In this document: one piece after another, positions 6,380-12,639 of the stretch
Position numbering within the stretch: position 1 is the first letter of the stretch
Layout: the number at the start of each line of letters is the position of its first letter
NCBI GenBank assembly: GCA_049608925.1
Contig: JBMYXZ010000024.1
Coordinates: 1-15,744, forward strand
Length of the DNA: 15,744 bases
Direction of reading: 5' to 3'
Source of the DNA: JBMYXZ01 sp049608925
Lineage (GTDB): Bacteria > Pseudomonadota > Alphaproteobacteria > JAGOMX01
The notes under the pieces: generated by a model
What the model was told of the DNA's origin: nothing
The model's input: the letters and a program-made list of their open reading frames with translations, nothing else
The model's database searches: none
Position numbers and translations under genes: made by a program

Positions 6380-7094
6380 AGTATCCGGTCTTAAAAAATC
6401 TTATGATGACGTCGAGGTGTTAAAAAGCATCTCCCTGGAAATTCCGCAAGGCGAGGTAGTGGCTGTGATTGGCCCTTCCGGATCTGGTAAGTCAACCTTT
6501 CTTAGATGCCTAAATTTGCTGGAAAAGCCAAATGCTGGGCAGATTCTACTAGACGATGAGGAAATTACGGGGGCGGCATCTGACGTCAGGCGTATACGAT
6601 TGAAGACAGGGATGGTGTTTCAGCATTTCCATCTTTTCCCGCATATGACTGTGTTGCAGAATATAACCTATGCCCCGATGAAAGTGCAGGGCGTATCGCA
6701 ACAAGCTGCCGAGAAAAAGGCGAAAGAATTGTTGAAGCGTGTGGGATTGGCAGACAAAGCGGATGTATACCCTTCAAAGCTCTCCGGCGGTCAAAAGCAA
6801 CGTGTGGCCATTGCGCGCACGCTTGCAAATGAACCAGAGATTTTGTTATTTGACGAGCCTACCTCGGCCTTGGATCCAGAAATGGTAAAAGAGGTGCTAG
6901 AGGTCATGAAAGGCTTGGCGCATACTGGTATTACGATGATCGTTGTTACACACGAAATGGGGTTTGCACGCGAAGTTGCTGACCGTATCTTATTCTTAGA
7001 TCATGGCGTATTGGTAGAAGACTCTACGCCTGAAAAATTCTTTGCGTCACCATCGTCACAAAGAGCAAAAACGTTTTTAGAAAAAGTACTATAG
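6372..7094 (+). CDS. Polar amino-acid ABC transporter ATP-binding protein (GlnQ/HisP/ArtP type)
   Basis: The 240-residue protein has every ABC motif in place: Walker A GPSGSGKS (34-41), Q-loop Gln84 in MVFQHFHLFPHMTVLQN, signature LSGGQ (137-141), Walker B ILLFDEP (157-163), D-loop SALD (165-168) and switch His194. The phrase VVTHEMGFAREVADRILFLDHG is typical of amino-acid importers. It starts with GTG at 6372, inside the end of the permease gene, consistent with coupled translation. The C-terminus ends with the usual SQRAKTFLEKVL. It powers uptake at the cytoplasmic face of the inner membrane. Confidence 0.95.
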   Translation: MIKVSGLKKSYDDVEVLKSISLEIPQGEVVAVIGPSGSGKSTFLRCLNLLEKPNAGQILLDDEEITGAASDVRRIRLKTGMVFQHFHLFPHMTVLQNITYAPMKVQGVSQQAAEKKAKELLKRVGLADKADVYPSKLSGGQKQRVAIARTLANEPEILLFDEPTSALDPEMVKEVLEVMKGLAHTGITMIVVTHEMGFAREVADRILFLDHGVLVEDSTPEKFFASPSSQRAKTFLEKVL

Positions 7095-7106
7095 GAGGAT
7101 CAAAAT

Positions 7107-7775
7107 ATGTCACAAGCAGCGCAAGCTACAACACCAAGCCAATACCCAAATCTACACATATTTGATCACCCATTGATACAACACAAGCTAACGATGATGC
7201 GTCAAGAGGAGACACCGTCCAGTATGTTCAGGGCGCTGTTGAAAGAGATCGTGATGCTGATGGGCTTTGAAGCAACACGCAATTTCCCGACAAAGCTAGT
7301 GGATATCAACACCCCTGTGGCGCCTATGAAAGCCCCGATGTTAGACAGCCCCGATGTGGCGATTGTGCCAATCTTGCGTGCTGGCTTGGGAATGTCAGAT
7401 GGTCTTCTAGAGCTGCTTCCCACTGCAAAAGAAGGGCACATTGGTCTTTATCGCGATCCTGAAACCAAGCGGCCAGTTGAATATATGGTTAAGCTTCCAG
7501 AGGTTGAAAATCGTACTTTTATCGTTGTCGATCCAATGGTAGCAACGGGTCATTCCGCTGTGCATGGCCTGAAGGTCTTGCTAGATCGAGGCGTTCCCAG
7601 AGAAAAGCTGATCTTTATGGCATTGGTAGCATCGCCTGAGGGTATTGAGGTGTTTAACCAAGAATTTGGAGATGTTCCCCTGTACCTTGCCAGCCTAGAT
7701 GATTGTCTTGATGACCATATGTATATTGTGCCTGGCCTGGGAGACGCCGGCGATCGTATCTTTGGCACGATGTAG
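7107..7775 (+). CDS. upp: Uracil phosphoribosyltransferase
   Basis: The enzyme converts uracil and PRPP to UMP in pyrimidine salvage. The 222-residue sequence shows AIVPILRAGLGM (85-96), the PRPP loop FIVVDPMVATGHSA (138-151) and the uracil-binding tail YIVPGLGDAGDR (206-217). The PRPP loop has His149 where many bacterial enzymes have Gly, a modest departure. An N-terminal extension of about 13 residues precedes the usual start of the fold. The ribosome site AGGAGG overlaps the ATPase stop codon and lies 8 bases before the ATG. The gene is therefore almost certainly co-transcribed with the amino-acid importer. That pairing has no obvious metabolic logic and may simply be operon sharing. Confidence 0.95.
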   Translation: MSQAAQATTPSQYPNLHIFDHPLIQHKLTMMRQEETPSSMFRALLKEIVMLMGFEATRNFPTKLVDINTPVAPMKAPMLDSPDVAIVPILRAGLGMSDGLLELLPTAKEGHIGLYRDPETKRPVEYMVKLPEVENRTFIVVDPMVATGHSAVHGLKVLLDRGVPREKLIFMALVASPEGIEVFNQEFGDVPLYLASLDDCLDDHMYIVPGLGDAGDRIFGTM

Positions 7776-7897
7776 GATGGTGAATGTATAGGGCATAAGT
7801 TCCGGAGTAATATAAAGGGATGGGGAATTCCAGGCTGAATAAAACCTTTTTGCTTTCAACTCCCCATACTCCAACTTTCCGCGGCTTGACCGCGGAA
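7776..7897 (+). repeat. Intergenic hairpin repeat, copy A (downstream of upp)
   Basis: Copy A starts right at the upp stop codon with GATGGTGAAT, continues with CATAAGTTCCGGAGTAAT, and contains a 7-bp outer stem (ATGGGGA at 7820-7826 with TCCCCAT at 7861-7867). It ends in the perfect palindrome TTCCGCGG-CTTGA-CCGCGGAA. It is a divergent relative of the copies at 8087-8191, 8192-8285 and 15629-15744 and has the same orientation as the last. No coding potential is credible here. Confidence 0.6.
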
Positions 7898-7905
7898 TCT
7901 ATTTT
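7877..7905 (+). terminator. Intrinsic terminator for the importer-upp operon, formed by the repeat palindrome
   Basis: The 8-bp perfect stem TTCCGCGG/CCGCGGAA with loop CTTGA (7877-7897) is followed by TCTATTTTTT on the plus strand. This is a good rho-independent terminator about 100 bases after the upp stop. The same palindrome is the terminal part of the intergenic repeat, so the repeat seems to have been placed or kept as a terminator. Confidence 0.6.
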
Positions 7906-7925
7906 TTGCAATTTTTCAGTATCTT

Positions 7926-7954
7926 ATGCAGTTATCAAATCTTGATAACTGCAT
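7926..7954. repeat. 29-base perfect palindrome
   Basis: ATGCAGTTATCAA (7926-7938) is followed by ATC and then its exact reverse complement (7942-7954). The 13-bp stem has no T run of note on either side, so it is not an obvious terminator. It lies between the two inward-facing repeat palindromes. It could be an operator-like site, a very stable hairpin, or part of a mobile miniature element. No neighbouring gene starts close enough to make it an evident operator. Confidence 0.6.
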
Positions 7955-8074
7955 GTTTCCTCCTGTCGCTGAATTCCATAGAAATTCTAATCCACGAATA
8001 GATTTGATTGTCTTTACGGATTGATGAGGGGCCCCAATGCTAAACAGATTTCTAGTTAAACTTTTGAAATAAAA

Positions 8075-8107
8075 CAATAAAATGGATTCCGCGGTCAAGC
8101 CGCGGAA
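8075..8107 (-). terminator. Intrinsic terminator for the tricorn protease transcript, formed by the repeat palindrome
   Basis: On the minus strand the perfect stem TTCCGCGG/CCGCGGAA (8087-8107) is followed by TCCATTTTATTGTTTT, a T-rich tail. It lies about 180 bases after the tricorn stop and faces the equivalent terminator of upp, so the two convergent operons are each closed by one copy of the same palindrome. The T run is interrupted, so it is weaker than the one at 7877. Confidence 0.5.
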
Positions 8108-8191
8108 AGTCGGAGCCTGTGGGGCTGGTTGGAGAGAGCCCTAAAACAACAAGGGCTTACCCTCCAGCATAAATTATTCCTGACACTTATG
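8087..8191 (-). repeat. Intergenic hairpin repeat, copy B1
   Basis: This copy is inverted relative to copy A. It begins (minus-strand end) with the same palindrome, followed by a long imperfect stem-loop: GCTGG at 8124-8128 opposite CCAGC at 8164-8168, and AGCCCT at 8137-8142 opposite AGGGCT at 8152-8157. It ends in ATTATTCCTGACACTTAT, whose reverse complement closely matches the starts of copies A and C. It abuts copy B2 in tandem. Confidence 0.6.
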
Positions 8192-8285
8192 GGTCAAGCC
8201 GCGGAAAGTCAGTTTGTGTGGAGTTGAGTGGAGAAAGTTCTGAAATATTACACAACTTCTCAGTCTTCATCCCCACACTCTATTC
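8192..8285 (-). repeat. Intergenic hairpin repeat, copy B2 (tandem with B1)
   Basis: GGTCAAGCCGCGGAAAGTC repeats the start of B1 at a spacing of 99 bases, and the rest aligns with B1 by eye although many bases differ. It keeps an outer stem (GTGTGG at 8216-8221 with CCACAC at 8273-8278) and an inner stem (AGTT at 8236-8239 with AACT at 8254-8257) at the positions equivalent to AGCC/GGCT in B1. The left half of the terminal palindrome is missing. The similarity runs up to the tricorn stop codon. Confidence 0.55.
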
Positions 8286-11200
8286 TTATCGCATATGTTT
8301 CGGGGGTTCAGGCCCTTTCATCGGTGGATTCTTGCGGATGATGGACTCAACCTCTTTGATGCCGCGGTCAAGTTGCGGATCTTGGCCTTTGGCATAGTCT
8401 TGCGGCGTGATGTCCACCTCGATGTCAGGATCGACACCATAGTTTTCTACGCTCCAGCCAATATCGTTAAACCAGAATGAAAACTCTGGTTGGGTTGTGT
8501 ATCCACCGTCTTTTAGGCTGTGGCGCGGCCAGATCCCGATCACACCACCCCAGGTGCGCTTGCCGATCAATGGGCCGAGATTTAACATTTTAAAGCCGTG
8601 CGAGAAGATGTCTCCGTCAGAGCCAGCATACTCGTTCGTCAAAGCAACCATAGGACCTGCAGGAGAATCACTGGGGTATGTTTCTACACCAAACCATCGT
8701 GTCATATCAAAACCCAACCTTCTGCGGGCCAGCTTTTCCAGCAATAAAGGCGATACATTACCGCCGCCATTAAAGCGTGCATCGACAATCAAGCCTTCTC
8801 GATCAATTTCTGCCAAGAAGCCACGGTGGAACTCACTATATCCCCAAACGCTCATATCTGGGATATGGATATAGCCAACCTTACCTTTCGTCTTTTTATG
8901 GACATACTCGCGATTTTGGTCAACCCATTCACGGTAAGTTCCGGGCGCAATGGAATCCAAGGTTTTGACCTGGACGCGCCGCTTTTTATTGCTTTTGCCA
9001 TTACTGACTGTTAGGCGAACTTCTTCGCCGGACATATTAACCAGCAAGGCTTCTGGCGGTGTTGTCTCGGTGACAGGTTGATCATTGACCGCCCATATGT
9101 AATCGTTTTCCTTAACATTGATACCACTGCGAATCAGAGGAGAAGATTTTCTTTCATCCCAAGGATCGCCGCGGATAATGCGGTCAATGCGATAGGCCTT
9201 TTTCTTTTTGTCGAATGAGTAATCGGCCGCTAACTGTCCAACACCATAATGGGGCGAATCTTTCAGATCACCACCCATGACATAAGCATGTGAGGTGCCT
9301 AGCTCGCCCTGCATTTCCCATAATAGATCGGAAAATTCTTCGCGTGTATTGATGCGCTCGACCATTGGCTGATAGCGTTTTAGGACTTTATTCCAATCTA
9401 CATCTGGAATTTTCTCGGTCCAGAAGTGGTCTCGCTGCAAACGCCAAGCTTCATCGAGCATTTGACGCCATTCAGATACAGGATCCACAGACACCGTGAT
9501 GCGGGAAAGCTTAATCCAGCCATTGGTTTTGGAAAATCTGCTGTGTTCCTGTGACGTATCAGGCTTCGAGCCTGTGCTATATACTCTCAAGCTGCTACCA
9601 ACTTGATACAGCGTCATGCTGCGATCACGGGTCATGGTAAAGTCTGTGATACCATCATAAACTGTTTTAGATGTCTGAGTCTCAAAGTCATATTCGTGCA
9701 GCGTCGTGCGAGCAGGAATGGAATTACCAGGGCAGCCACCCATACAAGACTCGAGAGGCTCAGTCGTATACAGCACCTTGCCGTTCAAGCCAACCACATC
9801 TGAATAAATGCCGTCCTCTAGGGGGAAGGCGATAATGCGTTCTTGTATACCGTCAAGGTCAATTTTGATCGGTTTTGGCTTCGCGGATTTCTTTTTGCTG
9901 CCAGTATCCTTTTCTTCTTTTTCCTCCAACGGATCTTGTTTGGTGGAAAACGGCGAGGGCAGATCCTTTTGTAGTGTAATCAAATACGGCTTGGTTCCTC
10001 GTGGAAAGCACAATTCAAAATGCAGCGTATCCCAAGCAGGATTAAACTGGCGGTGCGATAGGAAGTAGATATACTTCCCTTCCGGACAGAAGGATGGATC
10101 TGTATCGCGCAGCACAGAACGGGTTATTTGATGTGACTTACCGGTTTTTACCTCGGCAAGCTTGATCATTGATGTATGTGGCGTGTTCGAGCAATTGTAC
10201 ACCACCCATTTTCCATCAGGAGACCAATCAAAACCAGCGACCGTACTGTGAGGGCTACGGTCAATCTGCTTTAGCTTCCAGGATTTCAGATTGATATGAA
10301 AGATTTCACAACGGTGGTTGGTAAAAATCGCGTCATCAGCAGTTGGGCTGATCTTTATGTCTAGCACACGTCCGATATCTTTCTTGGGCATGCGATTTTT
10401 GCGCTCCAGGCTTTCTGCATCATAGATCTCGAAGCCTTCTTCGCCTTGTTCATCGCTGACAACCAGCACGCGCTTGCCGTCATTTAACCAGCGGCTGAGG
10501 CGATAGCGCGCATCGGATGATTCTCCAAAGCGCATGACAGGTCCATCCCAATTACCAAAAACAAAGGCTTGCCCACGATTAATAGTGGACAAATGATGGC
10601 CTTTAGGGTGGATGTCATAATCATCTAGATATTCAGCTGCTGCTACAAACTTACGATTACGCTGTGTCCTGGGGCTGCTGTAATCAACTTTCAGCTTAGT
10701 ATCTTTTCCAGACTTAATGTCGTATGCAAAAATGTCGCCACCAACATGGTAGACGATGGTATTGCCATCTGTAGTTTGATTGCGCACGTAAAAACCTGTG
10801 TGCTTTGTGTGCTGCTGAATGTCCTTGCCATCAGGTGTGCACGAGTACAGATTACCATGGTTATCATGATCAGATGCGTAATAGATGCGATCGCCGATCC
10901 ACAGTGGTCGGGAGATGTTCCCATCCTTGTCTGCTATCTCATGAAAGTTTCCTTTGCCCAGGGTGTCTATCCACATCTGGCCAGCCGTGCCGCCACGATA
11001 GCGTTTCCAGTAACCAAATTCGCGATAGCCGTGGCGTTGAATGACGGTTGATCCTTTTTTAGAGCCAAAAGAAATATGGGTTGCGGGCCCAATTTTTACT
11101 TCTTGAGGGCGCCCTCCTTCAGGGGAAATCTTAAAGGCATAGTTCACACGCAATGGATAGCCCTTGGGTGCTATAAAAAAGATGCCTTCGTCTGTCCAAT

Positions 11201-11477
11201 CGACAACTTGCGCTGTGTCTCCCAGGAAGGTCAGTCTTTTTGCAGGGCCGCCCTTGCTTGGCATGACAAACACCTCCATATGGCCTTCCTCAGTGGCGCT
11301 AAAAGCAACCCACTGGCCATCAGGTGAGAATACCGGATGCGAGGCGCGCCCAAGCCCTGAGGTTAGCCTGCGGGCAACACCGCCCTTCAGCGGTACAGAC
11401 CACAGGTCATCTTCGCTTGCAAAGACAACCGTGTCATTAAATACGGCGGGGTATCTGTAATAACCTTCTGTAGACAT
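8286..11477 (-). CDS. Tricorn protease (S41-family, beta-propeller plus PDZ)
   Basis: The 1063-residue cytoplasmic protein has no signal peptide and matches archaeal tricorn in length and order. Beta-propeller repeats (FSPDGQWVAFSA, WTDEGIFFIAP, DWSPDGKWVVYN) fill residues 1 to about 660. A helical region with MLDEAWRLQRDHFW follows near 680-725, then a PDZ domain (about 740-850) and the catalytic domain. The catalytic residues are all present: Ser729-His730 in GTSHAYV, Ser953-Asp954 in AGSDGD, and Glu1011 in SVENYGVDPD. These correspond to S745, H746, S965 and E1023 of the Thermoplasma enzyme. Tricorn cuts peptides left by the proteasome or similar ATP-dependent proteases into small pieces. 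A lysine-rich insert lies near residues 520-535. GAGGA upstream lies inside the end of the preceding gene, so translation is probably coupled. Confidence 0.94.
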   Translation of the reverse strand: MSTEGYYRYPAVFNDTVVFASEDDLWSVPLKGGVARRLTSGLGRASHPVFSPDGQWVAFSATEEGHMEVFVMPSKGGPAKRLTFLGDTAQVVDWTDEGIFFIAPKGYPLRVNYAFKISPEGGRPQEVKIGPATHISFGSKKGSTVIQRHGYREFGYWKRYRGGTAGQMWIDTLGKGNFHEIADKDGNISRPLWIGDRIYYASDHDNHGNLYSCTPDGKDIQQHTKHTGFYVRNQTTDGNTIVYHVGGDIFAYDIKSGKDTKLKVDYSSPRTQRNRKFVAAAEYLDDYDIHPKGHHLSTINRGQAFVFGNWDGPVMRFGESSDARYRLSRWLNDGKRVLVVSDEQGEEGFEIYDAESLERKNRMPKKDIGRVLDIKISPTADDAIFTNHRCEIFHINLKSWKLKQIDRSPHSTVAGFDWSPDGKWVVYNCSNTPHTSMIKLAEVKTGKSHQITRSVLRDTDPSFCPEGKYIYFLSHRQFNPAWDTLHFELCFPRGTKPYLITLQKDLPSPFSTKQDPLEEKEEKDTGSKKKSAKPKPIKIDLDGIQERIIAFPLEDGIYSDVVGLNGKVLYTTEPLESCMGGCPGNSIPARTTLHEYDFETQTSKTVYDGITDFTMTRDRSMTLYQVGSSLRVYSTGSKPDTSQEHSRFSKTNGWIKLSRITVSVDPVSEWRQMLDEAWRLQRDHFWTEKIPDVDWNKVLKRYQPMVERINTREEFSDLLWEMQGELGTSHAYVMGGDLKDSPHYGVGQLAADYSFDKKKKAYRIDRIIRGDPWDERKSSPLIRSGINVKENDYIWAVNDQPVTETTPPEALLVNMSGEEVRLTVSNGKSNKKRRVQVKTLDSIAPGTYREWVDQNREYVHKKTKGKVGYIHIPDMSVWGYSEFHRGFLAEIDREGLIVDARFNGGGNVSPLLLEKLARRRLGFDMTRWFGVETYPSDSPAGPMVALTNEYAGSDGDIFSHGFKMLNLGPLIGKRTWGGVIGIWPRHSLKDGGYTTQPEFSFWFNDIGWSVENYGVDPDIEVDITPQDYAKGQDPQLDRGIKEVESIIRKNPPMKGPEPPKHMR

Positions 11478-11483
11478 AGACTT

Positions 11484-11966
11484 TTATTCCTCGCTAAAAT
11501 CCGTTTTATCGGTGGTTTGGGTTCTATTATACCTGATAGAGATGCCCGAAGATACAGGTCTACGCTTAAAAACGCATTTAATAGCATCGCCTTCTTCTGT
11601 GGTGTCATTTGTAAGATGCAAAATTAGATCTGTTAGGGCTCCCTCGTTGGCATTTAGTTTGGATCGCAACTCAATATATCTAGGGCTTAGGCCCGTTGTT
11701 TTGAGAAGCTGAATATTGCATGTGATATGGCTGTCGGGTGCTTTTTCAAGCTTTTCTATGGCTCGGCTGCCTTTTACGGGAATGTTCTGTTCCTCGATAA
11801 AGGTGCGTTTACACAAACAATGTTCCTTGTATTGAGAGTTGAAAAAGATTGTGCGTATTTTCACCTCCTTAGAAGGTGGCGTGTAATCATTGATAATTTC
11901 AATGGTTGTGGCCTGCGAAGGGAAGCAAATTATAACGAAACTATAAATATAAATCAGTGTTTTCAT
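11484..11966 (-). CDS. Small exported protein of unknown function, coupled to the tricorn gene
   Basis: I do not recognise this 160-residue protein. The N-terminus MKTLIYIYSFVIICFPSQA looks like a signal peptide with cleavage after Ala19. The mature part has four cysteines (50, 52, 83, 131), including a CxC pair, which could form disulfides in the periplasm. There are no other membrane segments, and the composition is that of a small beta-rich domain. The stop codon is 6 bases from the tricorn start, and its last codons carry the tricorn ribosome site. A shared operon is therefore likely, although the products should act in different compartments. The start has only a weak ribosome site. It diverges from the coiled-coil gene pair across a 118-base gap. 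Confidence 0.65.
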   Translation of the reverse strand: MKTLIYIYSFVIICFPSQATTIEIINDYTPPSKEVKIRTIFFNSQYKEHCLCKRTFIEEQNIPVKGSRAIEKLEKAPDSHITCNIQLLKTTGLSPRYIELRSKLNANEGALTDLILHLTNDTTEEGDAIKCVFKRRPVSSGISIRYNRTQTTDKTDFSEE

Positions 11967-12023
11967 ATTTTCTTTGATCCAGTATCATGCGCCTCAGTAT
12001 GATGATAATAATATGTTCTTAAT

Positions 12024-12052
12024 ATTTTGTTGAAGGTTATGTAGACTATAAT
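12024..12052 (+). promoter_or_regulatory. Candidate promoter for the coiled-coil gene pair
   Basis: A perfect -10 hexamer TATAAT lies at 12047-12052, 32 bases before the first ATG. At a 17-base spacing the upstream hexamer is ATTTTG (12024-12029), a poor -35; TTGTTG at 12027-12032 is a better match but only 14 bases away. The gap is AT-rich. The call rests mainly on the -10 match and its position. Confidence 0.35.
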
Positions 12053-12084
12053 CTGGTGAGTGTGAACTAAAAAAAATAAGAAAG

Positions 12085-12636
12085 ATGGGTCGCATGGGGA
12101 TGTTTTATAAATGGGTAGTTGCTTTTGTGCTGGGGGTGTTTTGCGTCGAGGGGGCTTTTGCAAGTGAGGATCGAGATGCAATACCAACCTTCACAAGTGC
12201 TGGTGCGAAAAAATTATCAATTGAAGTTCAAGAAAAGAAGCGCAAACAAGAAGTGATGGCCGCTGATATTGCCAAACTTACCGAACAAGTGGACGCATTA
12301 GAAAAAATTACTCGAGAGTCTTCGAAAAATGCTAAGCTGCAAGCAGAAAAACTAGAGTCACTAGAAAAAGCGCTTAAAAAATCTCAGGAGCAAAATAACA
12401 AACTAGCGCAAATTATAAAGACACATAAACCTTTGCCAGATCTTCCAAAGAGCCTTAACTTCAATATTTCTGCGAAATTGTCAGGGTTATTCGGCCTAGG
12501 ATATTTATTCTACTCGGGGGATGTTTTTGGCGCGCTAGGAGTCGGTTATTGGTCTTTGATTCTTCTTGACGGGTTGCGCCGAGGGCTTTCCGATACTTCA
12601 AAACACAGGCGGTTAGTTCGTCCCGAGGAGCAGTAG
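12085..12636 (+). CDS. Exported coiled-coil protein with C-terminal membrane segment, unrecognised
   Basis: The 183-residue protein begins with a signal peptide (YKWVVAFVLGVFCVEGAFA, cleavage likely after Ala26). A charged coiled-coil segment follows from about 45 to 112 (for example QVDALEKITRESSKNAKLQ), then a proline-rich hinge (HKPLPDLPKSL, 114-124). A glycine-rich hydrophobic stretch at 130-164 is long enough for one or two membrane passes, and the tail RRGLSDTSKHRRLVRPEEQ is basic. This suggests a periplasmic coiled coil anchored at its C-terminus. The start is uncertain: ATGs at 12085, 12094 and 12100 are all possible, and none has a strong ribosome site. It is followed after 3 bases by another coiled-coil gene. 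I cannot assign a family. Confidence 0.7.
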   Translation: MGRMGMFYKWVVAFVLGVFCVEGAFASEDRDAIPTFTSAGAKKLSIEVQEKKRKQEVMAADIAKLTEQVDALEKITRESSKNAKLQAEKLESLEKALKKSQEQNNKLAQIIKTHKPLPDLPKSLNFNISAKLSGLFGLGYLFYSGDVFGALGVGYWSLILLDGLRRGLSDTSKHRRLVRPEEQ

Positions 12637-12639
12637 GGT

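Noticed and set aside
7654..7911. An 85-codon minus-strand open frame starting with TTG
   Set aside because: It is antisense to the 3' end of upp and to repeat copy A. The phrase SAVKPR in its start is the usual translation of this type of palindromic repeat, not a real protein.
7916..8098. A 60-codon minus-strand open frame in the upp-tricorn gap
   Set aside because: It lies across the 29-base palindrome and the repeat palindrome, so its composition is set by repeats. It has no ribosome site and no family resemblance.
7776..8285. CRISPR array or tRNA genes in the repeat-filled gap
   Set aside because: The repeats are about 100 bases long, divergent, and in both orientations without uniform spacers. 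No cloverleaf with conserved TTC and CCA-adjacent features was found.
9808..10068. Plus-strand open frames inside the tricorn gene as possible antisense genes
   Set aside because: These and the similar frames at 8497-8874 and 11076-11327 lie wholly within a gene with clear family motifs and lack ribosome sites and recognisable products.
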